This document shows, piece by piece, positions 50,327-59,826 of a DNA stretch of 64,000 nucleotides. The stretch is from Actinomadura hibisca NBRC 15177. GTDB taxonomy: Bacteria; Actinomycetota; Actinomycetes; Streptosporangiales; Streptosporangiaceae. Each line of letters begins with the position of its first letter. Positions within the stretch are counted from its first letter, which is position 1. Made by a program: the position numbers and the translations under genes. The stretch is from contig NZ_BCRO01000043.1 in NCBI RefSeq assembly GCF_001552635.1, positions 62,001-126,000 on the forward strand, written 5' to 3'. A model generated the notes under the pieces. That model ran no database searches and was not told the origin of the DNA. It was given only the letters and a program-made list of their open reading frames with translations.

Positions 50327-50646
50327 GGACCGGCCACCTTTCCCAGTGCGGAACCTCTTAGACGCGATGGCGACACCGGAGGTTGACCCCGGCTGCTCCC
50401 ACGCCTGCTCGCCACGTTGGGTAACGCTGACCCGGGTAGGCCGCAGCGTACTGGCCCGGTCCGTCCACAGGTGGGGATTCGGCCAGACCGGCGCGCCGCA
50501 CCGACAAAAGCGCAGGTCAGCCCTGCAAGAGGTCTACCCGGCCCCAGCCCCGGAAATCCCGCGCCCACCCCGCCGACAACTATCCGTCACCGCTCGGACA
50601 CGACATTCTCATAAAGAGGGCCTGCTCGCCCGCGGAAACGGTCCCT
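50327..50646. other. Intergenic stretch with no supported gene
   Basis: 320 bases between two minus-strand genes. Nothing recognised beyond a probable promoter for the MFS gene in its first part. Open frames here are without family features. Confidence 0.4.
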
Positions 50647-51117
50647 TCATAGAGAGCCGTGTCCAGCCCGCAGAAGACGAAACCCATCCGCCGCATGGAT
50701 CGCCGGAGCGTTGACGTTGCTGACCTCCAACCACAGATGCCCGGCGCCGCACTCACGGGCGAACTCGACGGCGCGCCCCATCAAAGCGCGCCCCACGCCC
50801 TTCCCCCGGTGCTCCGGCGCGACCTCGATGTCCTCGACGACGAGCCGCCGGTTCCAGGCGGAGTAGGAGACGACGACGAACCCGGCCAGCGCACCGTCCG
50901 CGACGGCGACGAAGGTGGGCCCGCCGACCTCCCCGTCCCCGCCCTCGTCCTCGGGGAAGACCTTGACGAGAGGCGGGTCGACCGGCGTCTCCCGGAAGGC
51001 GAACCCGTCCCCGTCCCAGGTCACCTGGAAGACGGTGCCGGTGGTGAAGGACCCGTCGAGCTTCTCGATGGCCTCGGCATCCTCGGCCCGAGCCGCCCGA
51101 ACCTCGTAATCGATCAT
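50647..51117 (-). CDS. GNAT family N-acetyltransferase
   Basis: 156 residues. The acetyl-CoA motif is IEVAPEHRGKGVGRALMGRAVEFA (motif A, Q/RxxGxG/A), preceded by the strands LAGFVVVSYSAWNRRLVVEDI and followed by HLWLEVSNVNAPAIHAADGFRLL (motif B). Single-domain enzymes like this acetylate small amines, antibiotics or protein N-termini; substrate unclear. Confidence 0.9.
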   Translation of the reverse strand: MIDYEVRAARAEDAEAIEKLDGSFTTGTVFQVTWDGDGFAFRETPVDPPLVKVFPEDEGGDGEVGGPTFVAVADGALAGFVVVSYSAWNRRLVVEDIEVAPEHRGKGVGRALMGRAVEFARECGAGHLWLEVSNVNAPAIHAADGFRLLRAGHGSL

Positions 51118-51198
51118 GCCCCCGACGCTACGGCCCCACCCCGCGAAGGTTCACCCCGCCCTGCGCGCGGCGACCATGCCACGGGCGGCCTGACGCGC

Positions 51199-51233
51199 GC
51201 TGCCCCGGAACGGGCGGGCCGTTCCGGGGCAGC
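51199..51233. terminator. Terminator of the TrmA-like gene
   Basis: A 14-bp perfect stem, GCTGCCCCGGAACG (51199-51212) with 51220-51233, and a 7-base loop. Lies 35 bases beyond the stop of the minus-strand methyltransferase gene. Confidence 0.75.
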
Positions 51234-51267
51234 GGTGCGTAGCAGTCCTGTCCAGCAGGGGGGTGGG

Positions 51268-52602
51268 TCAGCCCTTGACCAGGGTGGCCAGGCACTCCAC
51301 GTGCTGGGTCATCGGGAAGGCGTCGAAGGCGCGCAACGTCTCCAGCGTCCAGCCGCGTTCGCTGAAGTAGGCCAGGTCGCGGGCCAGGGTCGCCGGGTCG
51401 CAGGACACGTAGGCGATCTTGCGGGAGGCCACGCGGGCGATGCGGTCGACCACCTCGCGGCCCGCGCCCGCGCGGGGCGGGTCCAGGACCACGATGTCGG
51501 CGCCGCGCACCTTGGTGCCCCGGTGGTGGCCGCCGCCCCGCTTGGCCTGGGTGCGGTCGGTGGAGTCGGCGCGGCCGAACTCCAGGTCCTTGATCACTTC
51601 TTCGACGGCGCCGCGCTCCACGGCCACCTGCGGCAGGTCGCGCAGGTTGAACTTCGCGTCGCGCACCGCCTGGCCGTCGGACTCGATCCCCACCACCAGG
51701 CCGTCGCGGCCCACCCTGTCGGCGAGGACGCCCGCGAACAGGCCCACGCCGCAGTACAGGTCCAGCGCGATGTCGCCCGGCTTCGGCTCCAGCGCCTCCA
51801 CCACCGCGTCGGCCAGCAGCTGGGCCGCGCCGGGGTGCACCTGCCAGAAGCCGCTGCCGCTCACCTGGTACAGGCGGCCCGACACCTGCTCGCGCACGTA
51901 CGGCAGGCTCGCGCCCGGCTCGGGCTTGCCGCGCACCAGGCGGACCGGCACGTCCAGGTGCGGCACGCGCGTCTTGCGGCGGCCGCGCAGCACCACTAGC
52001 CGGTCGCCGGTCGCGGCCGACACGATGCCCTCGACGGACGACGCCCCGGGCCAGCGCTTGCGCTCGATGCCCATCATCTCCACGCCGGGGTGCGCGATCA
52101 GGCACTCGTCCACCGGCTCGATGTCGTGCGAGCGGTGCTTGCGCAGGCCGACCATGCCGTCCTCGACGGTGAACTGCACGCGGGTCCGCCAGCCGAGGCC
52201 GGGCGGCGGGGCCACCTCGGCGTCCTCGGGGTAGGGGACCTCCTCGACCACGACGGTGCGGGTGATGCCCGCCACCCGCTGGAGCTGCTCCTCCACGACG
52301 GCGGCCTTCAGGCGGCGCTGCGCCGCCAGCGAGGCGTGCTGCCAGTCGCAGCCGCCGCACCGGCCGGGGCCCGCGAACGGGCAGGGCGGCTGCACGCGGT
52401 CGGGGGACGCCTCCAGGATCTCCACGGCGTCGGCGCGCAGGAAGTTCTTGGTGGTGTCGGTGACGCGGGCCCGGACCCGCTCGCCGGGCAGGGCGTGCCG
52501 GACGAACACCACCCGGCCCTCGTGCCGGGCCACGCAGAATCCGCCGTTGGCGACGTTGCCCACTTCGAGTTCGAGGAGGTCGTCGGGTCCGAGATCAGTC
52601 AC
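51268..52602 (-). CDS. TrmA/RumA-type RNA (uracil-5-)methyltransferase
   Basis: 444 residues, GTG 52600-52602, overlapping the upstream permease stop (GTGACTGA). N-terminal TRAM domain (about 1-60), then iron-sulfur-type cysteines CPFAGPGRCGGCDWQH (about 74-89) as in RlmD. SAM motif DLYCGVGLFAGVLADRVG; catalytic motifs VLDPPRAGAG and YVSCDPATLARDL (nucleophile Cys). The enzyme methylates uracil-5 in rRNA or tRNA. Same product lies next to an APC permease and two TrkA genes in mycobacteria (Rv2689c neighbourhood, from memory), so this is a conserved gene group. Confidence 0.9.
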   Translation of the reverse strand: MTDLGPDDLLELEVGNVANGGFCVARHEGRVVFVRHALPGERVRARVTDTTKNFLRADAVEILEASPDRVQPPCPFAGPGRCGGCDWQHASLAAQRRLKAAVVEEQLQRVAGITRTVVVEEVPYPEDAEVAPPPGLGWRTRVQFTVEDGMVGLRKHRSHDIEPVDECLIAHPGVEMMGIERKRWPGASSVEGIVSAATGDRLVVLRGRRKTRVPHLDVPVRLVRGKPEPGASLPYVREQVSGRLYQVSGSGFWQVHPGAAQLLADAVVEALEPKPGDIALDLYCGVGLFAGVLADRVGRDGLVVGIESDGQAVRDAKFNLRDLPQVAVERGAVEEVIKDLEFGRADSTDRTQAKRGGGHHRGTKVRGADIVVLDPPRAGAGREVVDRIARVASRKIAYVSCDPATLARDLAYFSERGWTLETLRAFDAFPMTQHVECLATLVKG

Positions 52603-54652
52603 GGTCCGAAACGATACCGCCACCAGCGGGTGGACCGTCCGCGCCGTCCCTGCCCGGCAGGACGCGCGGCGGGCGGCGCGAGGCGCCCGGCCCCGGCGGC
52701 TCCAGCCGGCCCTTCAGCCGGTCGGAGGAGTGCAGCTGCCAGGCGACGCTGGTCACCATGACGCCCGGCTGGAACAGCAGGCGGCCCTTCAGCCGCAGCG
52801 CGCTCTGGTTGTGCAGGAGCTGCTCCCACCAGTGCCCGACCACGTACTCGGGGATGAACACGGTGACCACGTCGCGCGGGCTCTTGCGGCGCACGCTCTT
52901 GACGTACTCCAGCACCGGGCGGGTGATCTCCCGGTACGGGGAGTCGAGGATCTTCAGCGGGACCGGCACGTCCAGGGCGTCCCACTCGGCCTGCAGGCGC
53001 TGGGACTCCTCGGCGTCCACCGCGACCGAGACCGCCTCCAGGGTGGACGGCCGGGTCGCGCGGGCGTAGGCCAGCGCCCGCAGCGTGGGCTTGTGGACCT
53101 TGGAGACCAGCACGATCGCGTGGTTGCGGGCCGGCAGCGCCACGTCCTCGCCGGAGGGCACCAGCTCGTCGGCGACCCGGTCGTAGTGCCGGCGGATCGC
53201 CTTCATCAGCAGGAACAGCACCGGCATCGCGATGCACACGATGTAGGCGCCGTGGGTGAACTTGGTGACCAGCACGACGATCAGCACGGTGCCGGTCATG
53301 AACAGGCCGAACGCGTTGATCGCGCGGGCGCGGTGCATCTCGCGCCGCTGGGCGGGGTCGGCGGCGGTCTTCAGCAGCCGGTTCCAGTGCCGCACCATGC
53401 CGGTCTGGCTGACGGTGAACGACACGAACACGCCCACGATGTACAGCTGGATCAGCTTGGAGACGTCGGCGCCGTAGGCGTAGATCAGCAGGCCCGCCAT
53501 GGTGGCCAGGATGATGATGCCGTTGCTGAAGGCGAGCCGGTCGCCGCGGGTGTGGAGCTGGCGCGGCAGGTAGCGGCTCTGCGCCAGCACCGAGCCGAGC
53601 ACCGGGAAGCCGTTGTAGGCGGTGTTGGCGGCCAGCACCAGGATCAGCGCCGTCATCAGCGTGACGAACCCGAACATCGGGGTGAAGTTGCTGAACACCG
53701 TGTGCGCGACCTGCGCCACGACCGGGTCCTGCTCGGACACGTCGCGGCCGGTCGCCGGGTCGATCAGGCGGCTGCCGTGGGTGGGGTCGGCGAACTTGGC
53801 GTCGGTGATGTAGGCGAGCGCGGTGACGCCGCAGAACATCGTCATCGCGAGCACGCCCAGCAGCAGCAGCGTGGTGGCGGCGTTCTGGCCCTTGGGCTTC
53901 TTGAACGCCGGGACGCCGTTGCTGATGGCCTCCACACCGGTGAGGGCCGCGCAGCCGGAGGCGAACGCCCGCATCAGCAGGAAGATCAGCGCGAGCCCGC
54001 CGACGCCCATCTCGTCGCCCCGCACCTCCAGGTGCGCGGTGGGGGCCTCCAGGTCGGCGCCCAGCAGCAGCCGCCCGAAGCCCCAGACCAGCATCGAGAA
54101 GACGCCGAACATGAACAGGTAGGTCGGGATGGCGAACGCCACGCCCGACTCCTTGAGCCCGCGCAGGTTCAGCACGGTCAGGATCACCACGATGATCAGC
54201 GCGGAGGCCACCTGGTGCTCGCGCACGAACCCGAGGAAGGCCCCCAGGTTGTCGACCGCCGAGGAGACCGACACCGCCACCGTCAGCACGTAGTCCACCA
54301 GCAGCGCGCTCGCCACCACCACGCCCCAGTTGGGGCCGAGGTTGACGCTGGCGACCTCGAAGTCGCCGCCGCCGCTGGTGTAGGCGCGCACGTTCTGGCG
54401 GTAGGAGGCCACCACGGTGAGCAGGATGACCACGACGGCCCCGGCCACCCACGGGGTGTACTTGTAGGCCGCCAGGCCGGCGATCCCCAGGGTGATCAGG
54501 ATCTCCTGGGGCGCGTAGGCCACCGACGACAACGCGTCGCTGGCGAAGACGGGCAGCGCGATCCGCTTGGGCAGCAGCTGCTCGTGCTGCTGGGCGCTGC
54601 GCAGCGCGCGCCCGAGGAGCAGGCGCTTTGCTAGATCCGGAGCCTTCGACAC
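52595..54652 (-). CDS. APC-superfamily permease with C-terminal cytoplasmic domain, KimA-like
   Basis: 685 residues from the GTG at 54650-54652 (no ribosome site seen, possibly leaderless). About 12 membrane helices in 40-470. The opening ASDALSSVAYAPQEILITLG and YTSGGGDFEVASVNLGPNWG resemble the potassium importer KimA and actinobacterial Rv2690c-like proteins. The cytoplasmic tail (about 470-685) has a USP-like alpha/beta domain, VHKPTLRALAYARA and VVTVFIPEYVVGHWWEQLLHNQS. Divergent from two TrkA genes with 196 bases between. Potassium transport is inferred from family and neighbours; older annotation calls it amino acid permease. Confidence 0.82.
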   Translation of the reverse strand: MSKAPDLAKRLLLGRALRSAQQHEQLLPKRIALPVFASDALSSVAYAPQEILITLGIAGLAAYKYTPWVAGAVVVILLTVVASYRQNVRAYTSGGGDFEVASVNLGPNWGVVVASALLVDYVLTVAVSVSSAVDNLGAFLGFVREHQVASALIIVVILTVLNLRGLKESGVAFAIPTYLFMFGVFSMLVWGFGRLLLGADLEAPTAHLEVRGDEMGVGGLALIFLLMRAFASGCAALTGVEAISNGVPAFKKPKGQNAATTLLLLGVLAMTMFCGVTALAYITDAKFADPTHGSRLIDPATGRDVSEQDPVVAQVAHTVFSNFTPMFGFVTLMTALILVLAANTAYNGFPVLGSVLAQSRYLPRQLHTRGDRLAFSNGIIILATMAGLLIYAYGADVSKLIQLYIVGVFVSFTVSQTGMVRHWNRLLKTAADPAQRREMHRARAINAFGLFMTGTVLIVVLVTKFTHGAYIVCIAMPVLFLLMKAIRRHYDRVADELVPSGEDVALPARNHAIVLVSKVHKPTLRALAYARATRPSTLEAVSVAVDAEESQRLQAEWDALDVPVPLKILDSPYREITRPVLEYVKSVRRKSPRDVVTVFIPEYVVGHWWEQLLHNQSALRLKGRLLFQPGVMVTSVAWQLHSSDRLKGRLEPPGPGASRRPPRVLPGRDGADGPPAGGGIVSDRD

Positions 54653-54848
54653 GAAAGGAGACTCTAACCCTTGCCCCGGACGGTCCTTTTCCGGCCCCGC
54701 CGGGCTGACGCGCCCTTTGCGGGAACGCTCCTCCCGCCTGGTCGGAAGCCTGCTTGGGTAGTACTTGCCTGGGCGGATGTGTAGTTTTGCAGCCCGGCAA
54801 GGATCATTGGAACCTGGTGATCCTCGGGTTCCCGGGGAAGGATTGGCC

Positions 54849-55514
54849 GTGCATATCGTGATCATGGGGTGCGGGCGGGTCGGGTCGACCCTGGCCCACA
54901 TCCTGGAGGACAAGGGCCATTCGGTGGCCATCATCGATCAGAGCCCCGAGGCCTTCCGCCGGCTGCGCAGCGGGTTCAAGGGCCGGCGCATCACCGGGTT
55001 CGGCTTCGACCGCGACGTGATCGCCGAGGCCGGCATCGAGCAGGCGTCGGCGTTCGTGGCCGTCTCCAGCGGCGACAACTCCAACATCATCTCCGCCCGG
55101 GTGGCGCGCGAGACCTTCGGCGTCGACAACGTGGTGGCGCGCATCTACGACCCCCGGCGCGCCGAGGTCTACCAGCGCCTCGGCATCCCCACCGTGGCGA
55201 CGGTGCGCTGGACCGCCGACCAGATCCTGCGCCGCCTGCTGCCCGAGGGCGCCGAGCCGCTGTGGCGCGACCCGACCGGCGAGGTCGTGCTGGCCGAGCT
55301 GGACGCCGGGACGCGCTGGGTGGGCGCGCGCGTCGCGGCGCTGGAGGAGGCCGTCGGCACCCGGGTGGCGTTCCTCAGCCGCATGGGCGAGGCGCTGGTG
55401 CCGGGCGCCGACACGGTGGTCCAGGACGGGGACATCGTGCACATCATGGCGCGCGCCGACGACCTGGACCGGATCAACGCGGCGGTCGCCGCGCGGACGG
55501 AGGAGAGCGCCTGA
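54849..55514 (+). CDS. trkA: TrkA family potassium channel regulatory protein, first copy
   Basis: 222 residues from GTG 54849 after GGGGAAGGA. RCK_N Rossmann domain: VIMGCGRVGSTLAHILEDKGHSVAIID (about 3-30). C-terminal RCK_C domain (about 135-215) with VAALEEAVGTRVAFLSR and VPGADTVVQDGDIVHIM. Such proteins bind NAD(H) or nucleotides and gate potassium channels or uptake systems. The stop overlaps the second trkA start (TGATG), and the pair corresponds to ceoB-ceoC in mycobacteria. Divergent from the KimA-like permease. Confidence 0.92.
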   Translation: MHIVIMGCGRVGSTLAHILEDKGHSVAIIDQSPEAFRRLRSGFKGRRITGFGFDRDVIAEAGIEQASAFVAVSSGDNSNIISARVARETFGVDNVVARIYDPRRAEVYQRLGIPTVATVRWTADQILRRLLPEGAEPLWRDPTGEVVLAELDAGTRWVGARVAALEEAVGTRVAFLSRMGEALVPGADTVVQDGDIVHIMARADDLDRINAAVAARTEESA

Positions 55515-56173
55515 TGCGCGTCGCGATCGCCGGGGCCGGCGCGGTGGGGCGCTCGATCGCCCAGGAGCTGCTGGAGAACGGGCACGAGGTGCTGCTGATC
55601 GACAAGAGCCCCAAGGCCATCAAGGTGGAGATGGTGCCGCGGGCCGAGTGGCTGCTGGCCGACGCCTGCGAGATCGCCTCGCTGGACGACGCCGCGCTGG
55701 AGCGCTGCCAGGTGGTGGTGGCCTCCTCCGGGGACGACAAGGTCAACCTGGTGGTGTCGCTGCTGGCCAAGACCGAGTACGGGGTGCCCCGGGTGGTGGC
55801 CCGCATCAACCACCCCAAGAACGAGTGGCTGTTCAACGAGTCGTGGGGCGTGGACGTCGCGGTGTCCACCCCGCGCCTGCTGTCGGCGCTGGTCGAGGAG
55901 GCCGTCAGCGTCGGCGACCTGGTGCGGCTGATGACCTTCCGGCAGGGCGAGGCCAACCTGGTGGAGCTGACGCTGCCCGAGGACGCGCCGCTCGGCGGCG
56001 AGCGGGTCGGGTCGGTGGCCTGGCCGCGCGACACGGCGCTGGTGGCGATCCTGCGCGAGGGCCGGGTGCTGGTGCCCACCCCCGACGACACGCTGGAGCC
56101 GGGCGACGAGCTGATGTTCGTGGCCAGCCAGGACGTCGAGGACGAGCTGGCCGAGCTGCTCGGCGGCCGCTGA
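55514..56173 (+). CDS. trkA: TrkA family potassium channel regulatory protein, second copy
   Basis: 219 residues. RCK_N: VAIAGAGAVGRSIAQELLENGHEVLLID; conserved ASSGDDKVNLVVSLLAKTEYGVPRVVARINHPKN. RCK_C (about 135-215) ends with DTLEPGDELMFVASQDVEDELAELL. It shares one overlapping codon pair with the first trkA. The two are likely a heteromeric gating pair. A terminator hairpin follows. Confidence 0.92.
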   Translation: MRVAIAGAGAVGRSIAQELLENGHEVLLIDKSPKAIKVEMVPRAEWLLADACEIASLDDAALERCQVVVASSGDDKVNLVVSLLAKTEYGVPRVVARINHPKNEWLFNESWGVDVAVSTPRLLSALVEEAVSVGDLVRLMTFRQGEANLVELTLPEDAPLGGERVGSVAWPRDTALVAILREGRVLVPTPDDTLEPGDELMFVASQDVEDELAELLGGR

Positions 56174-56192
56174 CGCTCGCCGTTGGACGATC

Positions 56193-56230
56193 GAGGCCGC
56201 GCCCCCAGGGACCCGGGGGGGCGCGGCCTC
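56193..56230. terminator. Bidirectional terminator between trkA and glnX
   Basis: A perfect 14-bp stem GAGGCCGCGCCCCC (56193-56206) with 56217-56230 and a 10-base loop, between convergent genes. Confidence 0.8.
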
Positions 56231-56237
56231 GGCCCGT

Positions 56238-57686
56238 TCAGCGCCGGTATTCGGCCAGCCTCGGACGCAACCCGACCAGCAGCAGCACCAGCACGGCGGC
56301 CCCCGCCCACAGGGGGCCGCCAATGTGGCCGCGCAGATGGTCTTCGGTGGCGGCGACGGACGCCTGGTAGTGGCGGTTGTGGAAGGTCAGCAGGTCGGTG
56401 AGCGCGACGTCGTAGCGCTCGAAGGCGTAGCCCTCTCCCCAGGAGACGTCGGCGACGAGCAGCTCGGCCTGGGACGACGGATTCCTCTGCGGAAGGACCC
56501 GTAAGGCGGCGGCCCGGTCCAGATAGACGCGCAGCTTGGCCAGCACGTCGTCGGCCAGCGCCTGGCCGCCCGGACGGGCCGGGACGTTCAGCGCCGCCCC
56601 CAGCCGCCCGCCGAACTCCGGCGGCCCGCCGCCCATGTTCTCGTCCAGCGCCCGGTGGAGCGCCGACGTGACGTCCTCGCCCGCCCCGACGCGCGCCCAG
56701 GCCACCTGCCGGTTCTTGGCCCTGAACTCCTGCCGGTGGTAGGCCTCGCGGGCCGGGTCGATAATCGCGCGGCTCTGGTCGCCGAAGGCGTCGCGGCCGA
56801 TCGCGCGAACCTCGGCCAGCTCCAGCGCCGGGACGAACGCCTCGGTCCGGACGTCCCGGAGACGGGCCCGCTCGGCGGTCGGCTGCGCCGCCCCCACCAG
56901 CGGCAACGCCGCCGCCACGACGCAGGCCAGCGCCAGCGCCGGGTTCAGCAGGCGGCGGTGGCGGCGCGCCAGCAGGATCTGGAGCGCCACCAGCACCACG
57001 ACCAGCGCCATCCCCGCCAGGATCGCCGTCCGCAGGGCGGCGTCCGCTCCGGCGTCCCCCTCCCTGTGGGCCCGGTCCACCCGCGCCGCGGCGGTCTTGA
57101 TCATCCGCTGGACGGTGGGCAGCAGCGTCCGGTGCATCAGGTCGGTGGCCTCGCGCTGCCGCTCCAGCACCGGCGCGGGCGGGCGGCCCGCCGGATGGGC
57201 GGCCTGCCGGTCCAGCGCGACGGCCTGGCCCGCCAGGGCGGTGTAGCGGCTCAGCCCGTCCGCGATGCCGCGCAGCTCGCGGCGGTCCTCGGCGGTGCGC
57301 GCGGCGGCGGTGAGACGGCCCAGGTCGGCGACGGCGCGGCCGCGTGCGGCCTCGAAGTCGCGCAGCGCCGCGTCCGGCCCGCCGCCGATCGGCTCGCGGC
57401 CCACCAGCGACAGTTCGGCCAGGCGGGAGTCCAGCGCGCCGAGCGAGCCGTAGAGATCGGTGGCGGCGAACGTCTGGGCGGCGGCCTGCTGAGCCCGTTG
57501 CGCGGCCGTGCGCAAACGTTCCGCTCCCAGGACGAGGCCGCCGCTCACGGACACCGCCAGCAGCGCGGCCAGGAGCGTCAGCGTCCACAGCCGCCCGCGC
57601 ACGGACCAGGCGCGGCGGGCGGACGGGGGCAGGATTTCGGGCAGGTCCCAGCCCTCGTCGGGTGTCGGGCTCGCGAGGGCCTTCAC
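56238..57686 (-). CDS. glnX: GlnX-like transmembrane sensor protein
   Basis: 482 residues from GTG 57684-57686, which overlaps the pknG stop by four bases (GTGA). Membrane segments at about 35-55, 240-262, 270-290 and near the C-terminus (450-470); a helical extracellular region (about 58-235) between the first two resembles the four-helix sensing domain of GlnX. In actinobacteria GlnX transmits a glutamate/aspartate signal from the lipoprotein GlnH to PknG. Assignment rests on adjacency to pknG and topology, not on a sharp motif. No glnH is in the window. Confidence 0.75.
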   Translation of the reverse strand: MKALASPTPDEGWDLPEILPPSARRAWSVRGRLWTLTLLAALLAVSVSGGLVLGAERLRTAAQRAQQAAAQTFAATDLYGSLGALDSRLAELSLVGREPIGGGPDAALRDFEAARGRAVADLGRLTAAARTAEDRRELRGIADGLSRYTALAGQAVALDRQAAHPAGRPPAPVLERQREATDLMHRTLLPTVQRMIKTAAARVDRAHREGDAGADAALRTAILAGMALVVVLVALQILLARRHRRLLNPALALACVVAAALPLVGAAQPTAERARLRDVRTEAFVPALELAEVRAIGRDAFGDQSRAIIDPAREAYHRQEFRAKNRQVAWARVGAGEDVTSALHRALDENMGGGPPEFGGRLGAALNVPARPGGQALADDVLAKLRVYLDRAAALRVLPQRNPSSQAELLVADVSWGEGYAFERYDVALTDLLTFHNRHYQASVAATEDHLRGHIGGPLWAGAAVLVLLLVGLRPRLAEYRR

Positions 57687-59485
57687 AGCAGCGTCCTGGG
57701 GCGCAGGGCGTTGGCCCGTTCGATCAGGCGGAGGCGTTCGCCGCGCGTCCCGGCTCTTCCGGCCAGTTCCCGGTGCCACCATTCCAGCCCGCGCCGCAGG
57801 TCCGGTTCGATCAGCTTCCGTCCCAGCAGCCGGGCCGCCGCTGGCGGGGCGACGTTCCGTTCCCGGAGGTGGCCGAGCGCGGTCTCCAGGAGCAGGATCG
57901 CCAGCCTGCCGCGCAGCCGCGACGGCAGATCGAGGGCGGACAGGCGGCGGTCGGCGTCCTGGAGGTCGGCCAGGCCGACGTGCCGGGGATCACGGTGCCG
58001 CAGCCGGACCAGGATCGCGGTGATCTGCGCGTCGCGCTGGTGGGCCGACCCGGCGGGCACGGTGTCCAGCGCGCGCACCGCGCCGTCCCGGTCGGCCCGC
58101 GCGGTCCGGGTCCGGGCCAGCCCGAAGACCGCGCCGAAATGGTCGCGGCCGGTGGTCCAGACCCGCTCGTAGTGCCGCTCGGCGGCGGGATCGTCGCGCA
58201 GCTCGGCGCAGTACGCCAGCGCGAGCTGGGGCGCGGCCTCGCCGGGCAGGGTGGCCCTGACCTGCGCGAAACGCTCGGCGGCGCGGGCGGGACGGCCGTC
58301 CCGCAGCTCCTGGACGCCCCGCTCCCACTCCTCCCGCCAGCCGCCCCCGGCCCCCAGGGCGGCGGGCAGTCCCTTGGCCAGCGCGGCGGCCGGAGGCGGT
58401 TGGAGGGAGCCGATCCCCGGCGGGTGCGGCTCGGGGCCGAAGCGGGCGGACGCGGCGGGCCGGGGCACGCCGTCCTCGGCGGCCAGCACCTCGCGCCGCA
58501 CGGCGTCGAGCTGCTCGGCCATCTCGGCGGCCGAGCCGAAGCGGAGCCCCGGGTCGGGATGGGTCGCCCGCCGCAGCAGCAGGTCGAACGACTCGTGCCG
58601 GGCCAGCACCGGCACCCGGTCCCGCTCGGGCAGCAGGTACCGGTACCGGCCGCTGAACCCGGGGAACTCGAACGCCAGCACCGCCATCGTGCGCGCGACC
58701 GTGTATAGGTCGGAGCGCACCGACGGCCCGGCCTCCTCCACCTCGGGCGCCTGGAACCCGACGGTGCCGTAGACGGGGCTGTCGTCGTCGTCCGCGCGGC
58801 GCATCCCGCCGAGGTCGATCAGCCGCAGCCGGTCACCCGTCATGATCGCGTTGGCGGGCTTGAAGTCGCAGTACAGCAGCCCCCGGTCGTGCAGGTCACC
58901 GAGGGTGGCCAGCACCTGGAGCGCCCAGCCGATGATCTGCCGGAGCGGCGGCGAGGCCCCCGTGGCCCGCCGCCGCTCCAGCGTCAGCTCGCGCAACGAG
59001 CGCCCGCCGACGTGCTCCAGCACCGTGTAGACGGCGTCGCCGTGCCGCACGACGTTGAGGACGCGCACCACGCCGGGGTGGTCGATCTCGGCGAGGAAGC
59101 GCCGCTCGGCGGCCGCGGCGGCCAGCGCGTCGGCGTCGCCGGAGTTGAGCAGGCCCTTCAGCACCACCCAGCGGTCGTGGACGTTGCGGTCGCGGGCCAG
59201 GTAGATCCAGCCGAGGCCGCCGCGCGCCAGGCAGCCCGCGACCTCGTACTGCCCGGCCACCAGGTCGCCGGACCCCAGCTTGGGCACGAACGAGAAGCGG
59301 ACGCCGCAACCACCGCAGTAGCCCGTGCTGCGCCCGATGTGGCCGGGACGGCTGCGCCCCACGGGCGCGCCGCACCCACCGCAGAAACGGCGGTCCTCGG
59401 GCACGTGCGGGTCGCTCAGGATGGCCGACAGCAGGCCGGAAACCGGTGGGGAGGGCAGGGAAGGCGGGTGCGGGCGGGCGGACAT
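57683..59485 (-). CDS. pknG: Serine/threonine protein kinase PknG
   Basis: 600 residues from the ATG at 59483-59485 (AGGAGG upstream). A rubredoxin-like N-terminal domain (about 30-62) has the two CGGCG metal clusters; the kinase domain follows (about 75-330) with WVVLKGL (Lys), YCDFKPANAI as catalytic loop and LIDLGGMRR in place of DFG. The C-terminal half (about 390-600) is TPR-like. PknG phosphorylates the OdhI/GarA switch that controls 2-oxoglutarate flux to glutamate. Shorter than mycobacterial PknG (750 residues). GlnX overlaps its stop; OdhI/GarA is not in the window. Confidence 0.93.
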   Translation of the reverse strand: MSARPHPPSLPSPPVSGLLSAILSDPHVPEDRRFCGGCGAPVGRSRPGHIGRSTGYCGGCGVRFSFVPKLGSGDLVAGQYEVAGCLARGGLGWIYLARDRNVHDRWVVLKGLLNSGDADALAAAAAERRFLAEIDHPGVVRVLNVVRHGDAVYTVLEHVGGRSLRELTLERRRATGASPPLRQIIGWALQVLATLGDLHDRGLLYCDFKPANAIMTGDRLRLIDLGGMRRADDDDSPVYGTVGFQAPEVEEAGPSVRSDLYTVARTMAVLAFEFPGFSGRYRYLLPERDRVPVLARHESFDLLLRRATHPDPGLRFGSAAEMAEQLDAVRREVLAAEDGVPRPAASARFGPEPHPPGIGSLQPPPAAALAKGLPAALGAGGGWREEWERGVQELRDGRPARAAERFAQVRATLPGEAAPQLALAYCAELRDDPAAERHYERVWTTGRDHFGAVFGLARTRTARADRDGAVRALDTVPAGSAHQRDAQITAILVRLRHRDPRHVGLADLQDADRRLSALDLPSRLRGRLAILLLETALGHLRERNVAPPAAARLLGRKLIEPDLRRGLEWWHRELAGRAGTRGERLRLIERANALRPRTLL

Positions 59486-59639
59486 CGCGGCCTCCTGAGG
59501 GCAGGCGGACAACGCTCGCCGACCAGACTTCCCGGCACACCTGGGACGACGGTAACGGTCCGTCAGGCCGTCAAGGAAGCACGCGACCGCAGTAGGCCAC
59601 CCCGCCCCCGCCGCCACACCCGCCGGACGGACCGGCGCG

Positions 59640-59826
59640 GCGGGTCAGCCGGGCGGGCCTGCCAGTCGAGCGGGCCAGCCGTCACGCCCGCCGGACGGGC
59701 CAGCTAAGCGGGCCAGCCGGGCGGCGGGACAGTCGAGCGAGCCAGCCGCCGCAGGCCGACCAAGCAGGTCAGCCGAGCGGATCAGCCCGGCGGGTCAGCC
59801 AAGGGGGCCTGCGCGGCGGGTCAGCC
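59640..59826. repeat. Degenerate tandem repeats downstream of the DUF3159 gene
   Basis: About ten imperfect copies of a 12-13-bp unit like GCGGGTCAGCC-GA line the gap and run into the DUF3159 stop codon. The stretch 59486-59639 upstream of pknG shows no gene. On the minus strand the unit reads GGCTGACCCGC, so TGAC, which contains the DUF3159 stop, recurs in a pattern like the array at 19429. Confidence 0.6.

Noticed and set aside
54653..54934. Longer N-terminus for the APC permease
   Set aside because: Would place a non-hydrophobic, unrelated segment before the permease and overlap the first trkA gene.
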